Shown here piece by piece: positions 45,649 to 54,927 of a stretch of DNA of 64,000 nt (position 1 is its first letter; each line of letters begins with the position of its first letter). Origin of the DNA: Bacteriovoracaceae bacterium. Its GTDB lineage: Bacteria > Bdellovibrionota > Bacteriovoracia > Bacteriovoracales > Bacteriovoracaceae. The position numbers and the translations under genes were made by a program. The stretch is taken from the NCBI GenBank assembly GCA_028101965.1, contig JAOHMI010000006.1, positions 1 to 64,000 of the forward strand, written 5' to 3'. The notes beneath the pieces were generated by a model. It was not told the origin of the DNA. It searched no databases and saw nothing but the letters and a program-made list of their open reading frames with translations.

Positions 45649-46883
45649 TCAATTTTCAATTTAGCTCTAAGGGGATAATGATCAGAGGCAATCTTAAAAT
45701 TATAATAATTGCTATCGATTAAAACATAACAAATTTCACTCCTATCTTGTGTAAGATAAGAAACTAAAGTCATTCCTTTCTTGGTTTTGCGAAATTTCCG
45801 CTTATCATCCGCCGGTCGGCACTCAAGCTCTTCACGCTTAAATTTTGGATGAATAATTTCCCCTTCAAGAACTTCAATATTTTTGCTGACTACAATATAA
45901 TCAAGCATTAGTCTAAATGGCTTAGGAGAAAAGCGTGAAGATTCATTTGTAAAAGAGAACTCAGATGGTGAGATCCAAGGATTTGTTTTATTTAAAATTC
46001 GCTTCAAGTTTACTCTTCCCGGACTATCTTCACTTTTTAAATCAACATTCCAGTCCCCAATGGCAATAAAGTAAGAATCTTTATCTAAAGGGCTTATTCC
46101 CTCTAATTTAACTTCTCTATCTGTACTACCAGTCAGATACCATTCCAAAAATCTTAGCTGATCTTGATTACGCACATAATTAGGTGAATTTTTATTTCCA
46201 AAATGAAATGAAGGTACTGTATGAAATAAAATTAAATGAACATCTCGCTTATTTATTTTCAAGACTACATCAGTGAAATTCTTATCAAATAAGGGCATGT
46301 TATTAGGCAGTTTTTCCCCATTCGCCATAGTGAAGTCTGATGGTACTTGATCAGGGTTAAAGTCTGTCCATTTAATGTCAGTAAAAACTGTTTCTGATAT
46401 AATAGGATAATCAAATGCAGCTCCCGTGGAGTATTGTCCAGGGAAAATGCCAAAATTAACCAAATCAGCTAAACTCCTTGCTCCCTTAGCATAAGGATTA
46501 ACTTCATAAGACCCATCACTTCTCCGAAGAGCATTATTACCAGTATTAGCTTGTTGAAAAGAAGTCTTTCCTAAACGCCCTAATCCCAATATATGAGTAA
46601 GTTTAGATATATTCGTCCCTGTTGTGGAATAATTATTATTTGGAACCTGGGGAAGGTCATATTGAACTTCATTAAAGGAAACGATATTCATATCATATTT
46701 TGATATAATTTCTTTAACCGATTTTAGTTGTTTATTTTTCTTTCTTATTTTAGTCGAATCTAGTTCTTTAATATTAAAATGAAAGATATTAACTTCACTT
46801 GGGTTTAACTTCGGATTATTCCTATTATCTTTACAGGAAACGATAGATAATAAAAGTAATGGTAGAATAAGATTGAGATTCAT
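45645..46883 (-). CDS. Endonuclease/exonuclease/phosphatase-family lipoprotein
   Basis: A lipobox (LLSIVSC, Cys about residue 17) anchors the protein. The EEP fold motifs follow: NIFHFNIKEL, SFNEVQ (metal Glu), AIGDWNVD (catalytic Asp-Asn), LDYIVVS and ASDHYPLRA (catalytic His). Such enzymes cleave nucleic-acid or inositol-phosphate phosphodiesters; exported members may degrade DNA or phospholipids. Which substrate this one uses cannot be read. It is larger than DNase I-type enzymes because of an insert with KGARSLADLVNFGIFPGQYST. Convergent with MipA. Confidence 0.88.
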   Translation of the reverse strand: MNLNLILPLLLLSIVSCKDNRNNPKLNPSEVNIFHFNIKELDSTKIRKKNKQLKSVKEIISKYDMNIVSFNEVQYDLPQVPNNNYSTTGTNISKLTHILGLGRLGKTSFQQANTGNNALRRSDGSYEVNPYAKGARSLADLVNFGIFPGQYSTGAAFDYPIISETVFTDIKWTDFNPDQVPSDFTMANGEKLPNNMPLFDKNFTDVVLKINKRDVHLILFHTVPSFHFGNKNSPNYVRNQDQLRFLEWYLTGSTDREVKLEGISPLDKDSYFIAIGDWNVDLKSEDSPGRVNLKRILNKTNPWISPSEFSFTNESSRFSPKPFRLMLDYIVVSKNIEVLEGEIIHPKFKREELECRPADDKRKFRKTKKGMTLVSYLTQDRSEICYVLIDSNYYNFKIASDHYPLRAKLKID

Positions 46884-47183
46884 CGAGATTCCATTTTTTT
46901 GTAACTGTTAACTTAATAATTACTGTACTTACCTGTACCAAAATTTTACCAGCAACTCAAACAACTACCTTTTATCACTCAACCCTTGTAAATATGTGAA
47001 TACCTATCAAGATTTGGTCCACTATTACCTGACAAAAAAAACCTATACTTCACAGAAAGACTAATTTCGACAATCAACGCATATTTTTGTTCTAAAAGGT
47101 TTTCATATATTGTTGTGCATGTTGGCAACCGTTATACAAGCGGGTTTCTCGAAAAGAGATTAAACACTATTTAAGGAGATATT
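46884..47183. other. 300-bp divergent intergenic region
   Basis: No gene is seen. It separates the EEP lipoprotein gene (minus) from a small lipoprotein gene (plus). A 10-bp-spaced direct repeat CTGTAC occurs at 46923 and 46933. AAGGAG lies just before the 47184 ATG. No clear -35/-10 pair stands out. Confidence 0.5.
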
Positions 47184-47720
47184 ATGAAGAATGTTATTGT
47201 ATTAGCTTTAGCGATGCTTAGTTTAGTTAGTTGTAAAAAGGTTGTTTATAATTTAGTCGGAAGCCCTACTATTGAAGGACAAGGAATTGGGCCTAAAGCT
47301 GAAATTTCAAAATTAAGATTAACCTATAACCCTAAAAAAGACTCATACTTAGTAAACTTAAACTTGGGTGATTACGATGTAGAAAATTTAAACATCACAG
47401 AAAAAAATATCATACAAATTGAAGAAGGATACGCACTAGCCGAGTTTAAAGGAATCTTTAACGTTTCTTTTACCCTTTTTGGCTTTGGTAAAAATGGAAA
47501 CGCATTAAATTTTAGAATTGTCTGCGCTTTACCTCAAAATCCTAAAGAAAAACTACAAAATAAAGAAGTTGCCCAAATTTTAGCCGTGAGGGAATTTGCA
47601 ACTGAGACAGGCGTAAACGTTGATTCTATTAGCAATGGCTGTTATCTCAAATCAAAGTATATGGGAAGGCTGTTAAGTAACACCTTTTATTCCGCGAAAG
47701 GAACTTTTAAATTAAATTAA
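47184..47720 (+). CDS. Small lipoprotein, unknown function
   Basis: The lipobox LSLVSCKK (Cys about 17) follows a short signal; an ideal AAGGAG precedes the ATG. The mature part (about 160 aa) has a beta-rich pattern with LRLTYNPKKDSYLVNLNLGDYDVENLNIT near its start, the kind of repetitive strand seen in lipid-binding or late-embryogenesis-like (LEA2/WHy) domains; that is a pattern guess. Two cysteines (RIVCAL, NGCYLK). It is followed by a perfect hairpin. Confidence 0.75.
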   Translation: MKNVIVLALAMLSLVSCKKVVYNLVGSPTIEGQGIGPKAEISKLRLTYNPKKDSYLVNLNLGDYDVENLNITEKNIIQIEEGYALAEFKGIFNVSFTLFGFGKNGNALNFRIVCALPQNPKEKLQNKEVAQILAVREFATETGVNVDSISNGCYLKSKYMGRLLSNTFYSAKGTFKLN

Positions 47721-47731
47721 ACACTTATCAT

Positions 47732-47760
47732 ATGACTGCCCTTTTTAAGTGGGCAGTCAT
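47732..47760 (+). terminator. Perfect 10-bp hairpin after lipoprotein gene
   Basis: ATGACTGCCC pairs with GGGCAGTCAT around a 9-base loop 11 bases after the stop. The downstream T content is low (TTCTG), so it may terminate weakly or stabilise the mRNA. Confidence 0.6.
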
Positions 47761-47853
47761 TTCTGACGTAATCCCCGTAAAGCTTATACTATCAATCACT
47801 TGCCACGCCTAAATAATTTTAATTGTATAATAGTATTAGGAAAGAGGTTACTT

Positions 47854-48162
47854 ATGAAAGAAGACTTCGACATTTTGTTGAAAGCCCTTCTCCAAGAGCG
47901 AGAGGAGTTTTTAAAAAATAATCCTGAATTAAGAGAATTTCAGGAGCAAATTGACCGAGAATTAGAAAAAATTGGTGATGATCCCCTGTCACGTGCTCAA
48001 AAAATGAATCAAATGCTGATAAAGAAAATGTCTGAAGAATTACTTCCGGCCATGGGTGCACTAAAGAAAGTTAAGAAAAAAGCAAACAAGCTAGAACAAT
48101 CGATAAACTACTATAAGCAAATTAAAAATAAAGACGAAGATAAAAATAGAGAGCCTGCGTAA
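47854..48162 (+). CDS. DUF3135-like protein
   Basis: The start is moved to the ATG at 47854, which has GAGG 6 bases upstream; the 18 residues before it in the track lack one. The 102-aa protein is helical and soluble. FDILLKALLQEREEFLKNNPELREFQEQIDRE followed by DPLSRAQKMNQMLIKKM recalls the DUF3135 pattern (FDxL...FQ..ID..R...PL.A). The C-terminus is Lys-rich with KVKKKANKLEQ, possibly coiled-coil. Function unknown. A short AT-rich tract with AAAATTGAAAATTGAAAATT repeats follows. Confidence 0.6.
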   Translation: MKEDFDILLKALLQEREEFLKNNPELREFQEQIDRELEKIGDDPLSRAQKMNQMLIKKMSEELLPAMGALKKVKKKANKLEQSINYYKQIKNKDEDKNREPA

Positions 48163-48219
48163 TATATCTATATTTAAAATTGAAAATTGAAAATTAAAAA
48201 TTAAAAAAGATTAATGGAA

Positions 48220-48921
48220 CTATAAAGGTATTTCTATAATCAAAATCTCAGACATCTTAGATGGATTACATTCTACTCGATCAACATTAATTATCCCAAG
48301 TCCATCCCGGGCATTAATCGATTGATCGCCAATAATAACTGTACCAGAAATAACAAAGACAAAAACTCCATTAGAACTCAAGTGTCTTTCGTAAACAGCT
48401 TTCTTTTCAAATGTTCCAATGGAAAAGAAAGCATCTTGATTAATACTTAAACTTTCATCTCTCCCATTAGGAGAAACAATAAGCTGCCAATAATTATGTT
48501 GCTTTAATAGAGAGAAATCTTTTTGCTCATAATTAGGTTTTATGCCCAATTTCTTTGGAGTAATCCAAATTTGTAGCGCATTGGCTTCTATTTTCTGATG
48601 ATTGTTATACTCACTATGAGAAATACCTGATCCTGCTGACATTCGTTGAACCTCACCAGACCTTATAACTTCTTCACTCCCTAGTGAATCCTTATGGGTT
48701 AACTCACCTTTTAAAGGAATGGTAACAATCTCCATATCTTCATGAGAATGTGTCCCAAAACCTTTTAACGGTGCAATTAGGTCATCATTAAAGACTCTAA
48801 TTGTACCAAAACCTATTTTCATTGGATCAAAGTAATGACCAAAAGAGAAAGTATGGTTGGCCTTAAGCCATCCATGATTAAAAAATCCTCTTTCATGAGC
48901 AGGAAAATAGATTGTATTCAT
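48220..48921 (-). CDS. Pirin-family (YhhW-like) bicupin protein
   Basis: The metal-binding motif FGTHSHEDMEIVTIPL and downstream SAGSGISHSEYN match pirin/YhhW-type cupins, some of which have quercetin 2,3-dioxygenase activity in vitro. N-terminal region has FNHGWLKANHTFSFG, typical of the family. The length (233 aa) matches. It lies 14 bp downstream of yceI on the same strand, in a combination (LysR, YceI, pirin) that is common in bacteria. Oxidative or electrophile stress is the usual setting. Confidence 0.93.
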   Translation of the reverse strand: MNTIYFPAHERGFFNHGWLKANHTFSFGHYFDPMKIGFGTIRVFNDDLIAPLKGFGTHSHEDMEIVTIPLKGELTHKDSLGSEEVIRSGEVQRMSAGSGISHSEYNNHQKIEANALQIWITPKKLGIKPNYEQKDFSLLKQHNYWQLIVSPNGRDESLSINQDAFFSIGTFEKKAVYERHLSSNGVFVFVISGTVIIGDQSINARDGLGIINVDRVECNPSKMSEILIIEIPL

Positions 48922-48934
48922 AAAAAATAATTCC

Positions 48935-49477
48935 TTATTTTTTTACAACAATCTCAAAATCCAATTCAACATCATTTGAAATGGCTTTATCCCCTAAGTT
49001 TTCGAAAAATGATCCTGATCCATACTTAATTCCGTACTTAGTTCGATCAAACTTAAGCTTTCCTTTAAAAGTATTTCCTGCAACTGTATAAGGAAATGTT
49101 ATTGATTTAGTTATTCCCTTAATAGTTAAATCTCCAGTAAGCTTACCTTTCTCAGCTTTAGTAATAACTAATTTTGAAGTAGGATGATCTCCAACATTAA
49201 AAAAGTCTGCATTTTTCAAATGCCCTTCTAGTTTTTCTTTCATAGATCCAGCTAAGTCAGTTACAGTCAATTTCTCAACAGAAACTTCAAACTCTCCACC
49301 AGTGAGTGCTCCAGCTTCATTCATTTTGAGTGATCCTGACTTAAAAGGAACTTCACCTAAGTGCTCTCCAGTAACTTTAGTACCTTTCCACTTCAATTTA
49401 CTTTTTGCAGTATCGATGTCCGCTGCAAATAGATTCATAACTAATAATAATGATGCAAGAACAAAAGAATTTTTCAT
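48935..49477 (-). CDS. YceI-family periplasmic protein
   Basis: A signal peptide (MKNSFVLASLLLVMNLFAA) precedes the lipocalin-like YceI domain: DTAKSKLKWKGTKVTGEHLGEV at the start, GGEFEVSVEKLTVTDL, GHLKNADFFNV, LTIKGITKSITFPY and FDRTKYGIKYGSGSFF. YceI proteins bind isoprenoid quinones or similar lipids in the periplasm. AAGGAGATAT precedes the ATG. It is divergent from a LysR regulator and co-transcribed with pirin. Confidence 0.95.
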   Translation of the reverse strand: MKNSFVLASLLLVMNLFAADIDTAKSKLKWKGTKVTGEHLGEVPFKSGSLKMNEAGALTGGEFEVSVEKLTVTDLAGSMKEKLEGHLKNADFFNVGDHPTSKLVITKAEKGKLTGDLTIKGITKSITFPYTVAGNTFKGKLKFDRTKYGIKYGSGSFFENLGDKAISNDVELDFEIVVKK

Positions 49478-49582
49478 TTTATATCTCCTTGTGGTTATTG
49501 TTCACAGCAATATAATGACACTTTTCTTAGTGTTGCAAAAGGAGACAATATTGCATATCATTGTTCTATATTTGGAACTATA
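49478..49582. promoter_or_regulatory. Divergent yceI/lysR control region
   Basis: The 105-bp space between the start codons holds the Shine-Dalgarno of yceI (minus strand), a TATAAT on the plus strand at 49512-49517 and the inverted repeat GTTC-N8-GAAC-like GTTCTATATTTGGAAC at 49562-49577. LysR-type regulators usually bind such T-N11-A dyads in the shared region. Confidence 0.4.
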
Positions 49583-50467
49583 ATGAACTTAAATTTACTC
49601 AATACATTCCTTAAGGTCTCAGAATTAAAAAGTTTTACTCAAGCGGCTAAAATTCTCCAGCAACCAAAATCTCGAGTTAGTCGAAATATTTCTCAATTAG
49701 AAAGAGATCTAAAGATAGACCTGATCAAAAGAACCACACGCTCATTTTCTTTAACCACAGATGGTGAAAGGTTATATCGCGAAACAAAACCGATCCTTCT
49801 TAAGCTACTCAATAGGGTTGATCAAATAAGCAACTCCCAAAATGATATCCAAGGAACACTTTCCCTGACTGGGCCAATAGATATTGGGCAAACGATTCTG
49901 CCTAAACTTCTCAATAAGTTTTCTAGTAAATACCCTAAAATCCAATTTCAACTTCACTTAACTGATCATTATGTTGACCTTGCTGGAATGAATATAGATG
50001 TAGGAATTCGGGTTGGGAATTTAAAAGACTCAACCATGAAGCAAAAAATCTTGGCCAAGGCAAAATTAATTCTAGTATGCTCTCCTGAGTATCTAGGAAA
50101 AGATTCATTAAAATTTTCAGTTAAAGATTTGCAAGATTATTCCATCATCTCTTTTTATAATGAAAATCAAACTGACCCATTAACCAAAATTTACAAAGAG
50201 CATAAAATTGTTCCCCGCTTTAGAGTCAACTCATTTCCCACTATCAAAAATATGATGATGCAAAATATGGGTATTGGGATTCTTCCTGATATTATTTGCC
50301 AACAAGAATTAAGGGAAAAGAAACTTATTCAGTTGCTTCCTCATTGGTCCTATCAAAAAAGCACCATTCAAGCGGTGTATTCAAACTCAAAAAATATCTC
50401 GCCTAAAATTAGAGCCTTCATTGATTTTCTTATTGAAGAAAAACAAGTTTTTCAAGATTTAACATAA
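49583..50467 (+). CDS. LysR-type transcription regulator (divergent to yceI-pirin)
   Basis: The N-terminal winged HTH is LNTFLKVSELKSFTQAAKILQQPKSRVSRNISQLERDL (residues 3-42), followed by the linker helix and a periplasmic-binding-like effector domain from about residue 90 (GTLSLTGPIDIGQTILPKLL). The close linkage and opposite orientation to yceI-pirin predict that it controls them. The effector is unknown. The last 9 bases overlap the convergent decarboxylase gene. Confidence 0.95.
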   Translation: MNLNLLNTFLKVSELKSFTQAAKILQQPKSRVSRNISQLERDLKIDLIKRTTRSFSLTTDGERLYRETKPILLKLLNRVDQISNSQNDIQGTLSLTGPIDIGQTILPKLLNKFSSKYPKIQFQLHLTDHYVDLAGMNIDVGIRVGNLKDSTMKQKILAKAKLILVCSPEYLGKDSLKFSVKDLQDYSIISFYNENQTDPLTKIYKEHKIVPRFRVNSFPTIKNMMMQNMGIGILPDIICQQELREKKLIQLLPHWSYQKSTIQAVYSNSKNISPKIRAFIDFLIEEKQVFQDLT

Positions 50468-51850
50468 AGACGAAGATCGAATAAAATTTAATAATTTATG
50501 TATATGGTCTTCATTGGTACTTGGATTCATTACAGTAAACCTCAAGAATCCCTCTCCTCTGAACTCCGTATAGGTGATATGAAATTGACCATCCTTAATC
50601 ACTTTTTTATATAAACTTTTTTGGTTTTTAGATTTTTTATATTTAAAAACTAAAATATTAGCTTGAGGCTCTATTTCTGAAATAAAGTCATCTTGATTAT
50701 TTATTAATTGATAAAATTTAAATGTACTTTCAAAGAGTTTTTCAATTATTTTTGCAATACCTTCTTCCCCTTCAATTAAAAGATGAAAATATAACTTTAA
50801 AGAATTAACTGGTTTTGTGCATTCAACTGCAAAAGGATAAAGATTGGGAAATTCTGTTTCATTTGCTCCATCTAGATAACTTGCTTCTTGATTAAACATA
50901 AGCGGCATATGGTTTTTATTTTTAAATAGTAGCATTGCCGACAAGCTTGAAGATTGAAGCATCTTGTGAGCATCCCAAGTTATAGAGTCTGCTAATTCAA
51001 TTCCTTTAACTAAAGAATTATAGGTCGGGCTCATCAAGGAAGATGCCCCATGAGCACCATCCACATGAAACCATATTTTATGCGACTGACAAATACCCGC
51101 TACTTCCTCTAAGTCATCAAAGCTACCAATAGCGGTGCTTCCTGCGTTTGCCACAATCACAAAAGGTTTTCTTTTCTCTTTTATCAAGTTTTTAACTTGC
51201 AGTTTAAGTTCACTAATGATCATTTGGCCTTTATCGTTTACTTTAACTTTTCTGACATTCTCACTTCCTAAGCCAAGCATGGAAAATGATCTGGTTACAG
51301 AATAATGAGATATTTCTGGTACTAACCCGACCAAGCTCTTATCAACTCCCTTTGTCCAAACATCAGATTGCGCCCAAGCTCGAGCAGCAAGAATTCCTGA
51401 AAATAAGGAAAGAGAACCACCATGAGTAAAAATTCCACCTGATTGTTCATCCCATCCAACTTTTTTAGTAAAAAATTGAATCAGGTTTTTCTCAACCGCG
51501 ATACCTGAGGCACCCATATCATAGACTGCCGCACTATTATTAAAAATCGCGTGGATTAAATCACCCACCATTGAGCCTAAAGATGGTGCCGCTACTTGGT
51601 GACCGATAAATTGTGGACTTTGCACATTTGTGGCATGGTCAAGATAGATTGCAATTTTTGCCATTAACTCTTTTTGATCTTTAACTTGAATAGCTGGCAA
51701 TAATTCACAAAGTTTACTTACCTCGACCATATTGATTGCTTCATTCTCTCGCTCATTTAATTTTTCACAAATCAAAGAAATAATTTCATTTAAGAAAGTT
51801 TGAATTTGAAATGATTCTGCTGGATACTTCAAGGTTTCATTTAGGGACAT
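50459..51850 (-). CDS. PLP-dependent group II decarboxylase
   Basis: The 463-aa protein belongs to the group II pyridoxal-dependent decarboxylase family: FIGHQVAAPSLGSMVGDLIHAIFNNS, FTHGGSLSLFSGILAAR, VNANAGST-like VIVANAGSTAIGSFDD, HVDGAHGASSLMSP and the PLP lysine in ADSITWDAHKM. Relatives decarboxylate diaminobutyrate, glutamate, aspartate or aromatic amino acids; the substrate is not clear. It lies 57 bp downstream of a LysR gene on the same strand, which may regulate it. Convergent with the yceI-linked lysR. Confidence 0.92.
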   Translation of the reverse strand: MSLNETLKYPAESFQIQTFLNEIISLICEKLNERENEAINMVEVSKLCELLPAIQVKDQKELMAKIAIYLDHATNVQSPQFIGHQVAAPSLGSMVGDLIHAIFNNSAAVYDMGASGIAVEKNLIQFFTKKVGWDEQSGGIFTHGGSLSLFSGILAARAWAQSDVWTKGVDKSLVGLVPEISHYSVTRSFSMLGLGSENVRKVKVNDKGQMIISELKLQVKNLIKEKRKPFVIVANAGSTAIGSFDDLEEVAGICQSHKIWFHVDGAHGASSLMSPTYNSLVKGIELADSITWDAHKMLQSSSLSAMLLFKNKNHMPLMFNQEASYLDGANETEFPNLYPFAVECTKPVNSLKLYFHLLIEGEEGIAKIIEKLFESTFKFYQLINNQDDFISEIEPQANILVFKYKKSKNQKSLYKKVIKDGQFHITYTEFRGEGFLRFTVMNPSTNEDHIHKLLNFIRSSSLC

Positions 51851-51906
51851 TTGATATTCCTTAGCTAGGTTATGATTTTATTCTATTCAAAATTAAATAA
51901 AATACA

Positions 51907-52764
51907 TTAAAAATCTAGTTTTTCAAGAAAGCTCTGTAATTCAAGAATCGTGCTTTGATCTTTAAATCTCTCTCTAGACCACCAAACACCATACTTTGTT
52001 GTCTCCCATTGATGAGACTTAATTTTAATTAATTTTTCTTCTTTTAATTCTTTTTGAACTGAATATTGAGGTAATAATGCCCAACCAACACTATGTAAAC
52101 ATACTTCCCGTGTAGTTGCGATGTCATTAAAACTAGCAATGACGTTTGAGTGAAACTCCTCTTGATTGGATCTTAAATGCGGATACAAACGAACACACAA
52201 TAAATGGGGAATTTGATTAAGCTTATTCTTTTCAATTTCAACATGATACTTTTTATAAAAATCTGGTGCGCAAACTGCTACAATTTCATCCGATTTAATC
52301 TGCTTAAATCCAATAATAGGATCGTATGGTTTACCGCAATCAAAACTAACATCAATTTCTCCGTTAATCAGCGATTCCTCTGTTCCGTTCTCGTGAGTGG
52401 TTAAGCTGAACTGAAAGTTTGGAAATGAATTTTGCAACCTTGAAAATGATGTGGCTAATATTCTTGATGCAAATTCACGATTTGTCCCAATTCTTAACAA
52501 TCGTTTTCCGTGAATGGTTAGATTTTGTTGCGCGATATAATTCCGAGTGATCGAATTTAATTTCTTTCCTAACTCAGTTATCCGCCACTTTCCATTTTTT
52601 TTCTCTAGTGCATCACACACTTCTGTAATTTTTTTTATCTGTCTTGAAACACCCGATGGATCTTTTTTGAGTACATTTGCGACTTTCTCAATACTTTCAG
52701 CTTGCTCAAAGGCCATAAGAAGTTCACTTTCATCTTTACTTAATGTCATTCGATCAAAATTCAT
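51907..52764 (-). CDS. LysR-type transcription regulator (upstream of decarboxylase)
   Basis: The start is moved from the track's 52797 to the ATG at 52764, which has AAAGG 6 bases upstream. The HTH (SELLMAFEQAESIEKVANVLKKDPSGVSRQIKKI) and effector-binding domain (about residue 85 on, LLRIGTNREFASRILA) are recognisable, and the family's C-terminal signature VCLHSVGWALLPQYSVQ is present. The HTH is more divergent than that of the other LysR here. Co-orientation with the decarboxylase gene suggests control of it. Confidence 0.88.
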   Translation of the reverse strand: MNFDRMTLSKDESELLMAFEQAESIEKVANVLKKDPSGVSRQIKKITEVCDALEKKNGKWRITELGKKLNSITRNYIAQQNLTIHGKRLLRIGTNREFASRILATSFSRLQNSFPNFQFSLTTHENGTEESLINGEIDVSFDCGKPYDPIIGFKQIKSDEIVAVCAPDFYKKYHVEIEKNKLNQIPHLLCVRLYPHLRSNQEEFHSNVIASFNDIATTREVCLHSVGWALLPQYSVQKELKEEKLIKIKSHQWETTKYGVWWSRERFKDQSTILELQSFLEKLDF

Positions 52765-52895
52765 CAGACGCCTTTGTGGATTCAGCAAAATTACCATGAG
52801 AATTTCGCAATTTACATCAGACCATAGGACAGACTAATAATGTTTTCAAGCTGCTTAGAAATTAATCTAGGCTTCTCGAGCAAGGGGTTTATCTA

Positions 52896-53318
52896 ATGAA
52901 AACAATAGGATTCACTTTAATGACATTATTATCAATAAGTTCATTTGCTTATGAATATAAATGTGTTGCAACCGGTGCAACGAATGAAGAAGTAGTAAAT
53001 TTTGTCGTAGGAGATGATTATATCAATGGTGTCAGTACTGAGTTTATAAAGTTTGATTCTCCCATTGCATGGGACCGAGGAATAAACGACTCTAAATACG
53101 AAATCATTTACTCTACCAGGCTTCCTGATCATTCGAACCACCTTTACGCTGGTGTTTTACGGTTTGAGGAAAGAGGTTTTCAACGAGGTTATGCAGTGGA
53201 ACTTATCCTAGAATTTGGTGGTGAAAATAGTGGAATCGGAACTTTGAAAGCCGGTGATTTTCTAGTAAGTGAAGGAAAACTAGGTAAATATAAAACTTAT
53301 CAAGTTAATTGCAATTAA
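52896..53318 (+). CDS. Secreted protein, 140 aa, unknown function
   Basis: A signal peptide (MKTIGFTLMTLLSISSFA) is followed by a 122-aa beta-rich domain with two cysteines (YKCVAT and VNCN at the ends), which probably form one disulfide. It lies in a 130-bp divergent space from the lysR gene and ends 7 bp from the convergent selO stop. Ribosome-binding site AAGGGG precedes the ATG. No family recognised. Confidence 0.75.
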   Translation: MKTIGFTLMTLLSISSFAYEYKCVATGATNEEVVNFVVGDDYINGVSTEFIKFDSPIAWDRGINDSKYEIIYSTRLPDHSNHLYAGVLRFEERGFQRGYAVELILEFGGENSGIGTLKAGDFLVSEGKLGKYKTYQVNCN

Positions 53319-53324
53319 AAGTCT

Positions 53325-54749
53325 CTAAGTACCACAAAAAGTTTGATGAACAATTTCATGACTATGGGGAGGCTGAGTAAAATCAATATATTTCGCATCT
53401 TCGAAATAAGGTTTTTGCAAGGCTTCAACCATTTCATGAAAAAAAGAATAATCACCTTCCAATGAATTTTGAATAGCTTTTTCTACCAAATGATTTCTCG
53501 GAATAAGATAAGGATTGTTTTGATTTCTGATTTTAATTTGTTCTTCATAAGAGAATTTATCTAACTTTATTCTATTAGTTAAACTTAAAATTCTCTCATC
53601 ATTACTTTCAAATAATAAATTATGAATATTTCGAAAACTGTTTGTGAAATCCAATTTGTTCTCTTCTAAATAACTTAAAAAAGACTTAAATAATTCGGTA
53701 TCCCCTGTTTGAACTTCTGAAAATCCAAATTTAACTGAAAAAACCTGTGTCCACTCTTTTTCGAAGTACAACTCTAATTCGGCAAACTCTTGCATAAACT
53801 TTTCTTTAAGTTTCTCTGGTGTCTCATTCAATAATGGTATAAAGCAATTTGCCAAAACAGACAGATTCCAAAGAGCAATATTTCCTTGGTTATCATATTG
53901 ATATCGTCCTTGATGATCAATGGAACTAAAGACTTTTGAAAAGCTAAATTGATCCATGAAAGCACAAGGACCATAGTCTATGGTTTCACCACTAATAGAA
54001 GTATTATCAGTATTCATCACACCATGAATAAACCCTATGCCCATCCACTTTGCGACTAAACTTAATTTTTTTCGAGCAATTTTTTGAAATAATTTGAAGT
54101 ATAAATCCTTTTCATTTTTAAGTTCAGGGTAAAATCGTTGAATAACATAATCTGCAAGCTTCCTTAAACTCTTCTCATCTTGACGGTAAAGAAAATACTC
54201 AAAGGTTCCTACTCTAATATGGCCGCGGGCCACACGAGTAAAAACTGCTCCAGGCAATGAACTCTCTCTAAAAACCTCTTCCCCACTCAATGTTATGGCC
54301 AGAGCTCGAGTTGTTGGGATATTTAAGGCGTGCATTGCTTCTGATAAGATATATTCACGAACTGCCGGCCCTAAACTTGAGCGCCCATCACCCCGCCTTG
54401 AGAAAGGAGTCTGCCCCGCCCCTTTCAATTGGATATCAAAAAACCTATTATCGCTCTCAACTTCTCCTAATAAAATCGCTCTACCATCTCCTAGTTGAGG
54501 GACCATGTGGCCGAACTGATGACCGGCATAGGCCATCGCGATTGGTTTAGAATTCTCCATAATAGTTTTACCGGAAAATATATCGGCTAAAACTTCATCC
54601 GTAGATTTTTCTATATCGATATTTAAATCAAGAGCTAATTTATGATTAAATTTGATCAAAAAAGGTCTTTTAGCCACAGAGGGTTCAACCCTTTTTGAAA
54701 ATGATGAACCTAAGTCAAAATATGTGTTTTTTAAATTAATTTTCATCAA
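53325..54749 (-). CDS. selO: SelO (YdiU) protein adenylyltransferase
   Basis: SelO is a pseudokinase-fold enzyme that transfers AMP to proteins and is linked to oxidative stress. Seen here: AYAGHQFGHMVPQLGDGRAILLGE, the QLKGAGQTPFSRRGDGRSSLGP loop with the Lys and Arg residues, and NTDNTSISGETIDYGPCAFMD with the metal-binding Asp. The length (474 aa) is typical. It ends with HQTFCGT; a Cys near the C-terminus is conserved in bacteria where some eukaryotes use selenocysteine. It is a single gene; redox stress is a shared theme with yceI and pirin nearby. Confidence 0.97.
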   Translation of the reverse strand: MMKINLKNTYFDLGSSFSKRVEPSVAKRPFLIKFNHKLALDLNIDIEKSTDEVLADIFSGKTIMENSKPIAMAYAGHQFGHMVPQLGDGRAILLGEVESDNRFFDIQLKGAGQTPFSRRGDGRSSLGPAVREYILSEAMHALNIPTTRALAITLSGEEVFRESSLPGAVFTRVARGHIRVGTFEYFLYRQDEKSLRKLADYVIQRFYPELKNEKDLYFKLFQKIARKKLSLVAKWMGIGFIHGVMNTDNTSISGETIDYGPCAFMDQFSFSKVFSSIDHQGRYQYDNQGNIALWNLSVLANCFIPLLNETPEKLKEKFMQEFAELELYFEKEWTQVFSVKFGFSEVQTGDTELFKSFLSYLEENKLDFTNSFRNIHNLLFESNDERILSLTNRIKLDKFSYEEQIKIRNQNNPYLIPRNHLVEKAIQNSLEGDYSFFHEMVEALQKPYFEDAKYIDFTQPPHSHEIVHQTFCGT

Positions 54750-54869
54750 TAAAACCTATCTGCAATGAGAATTTATGACAAGCTGAATTATCAATTTTTA
54801 ATATTTACTTTTTGACCAATGAAAATCGTAGAATATCTTAGAATATAGAAATTACTTCTTTAAGTTAAA

Positions 54870-54907
54870 TTCTTTCCCTCTGCATAGTCTCTATGAGAGG
54901 GAAAGAA
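54870..54907 (-). terminator. Long hairpin downstream of small secreted gene
   Basis: TTCTTTCCCTCT pairs perfectly with AGAGGGAAAGAA (12 bp), and the inside (CATAG-TCT-CTATG) forms a further 5-bp stem. It follows the stop of the small gene at 54928 on the minus strand and precedes the selO start, so it separates their transcripts. The T run is short. Confidence 0.8.
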
Positions 54908-54927
54908 ATTCTATTTTAATACAAAAA

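Noticed and set aside
46915-46940. LexA-type box at the CTGTAC direct repeat
   Set aside because: The arrangement is a direct repeat rather than a palindrome, and no SOS-type gene is adjacent.
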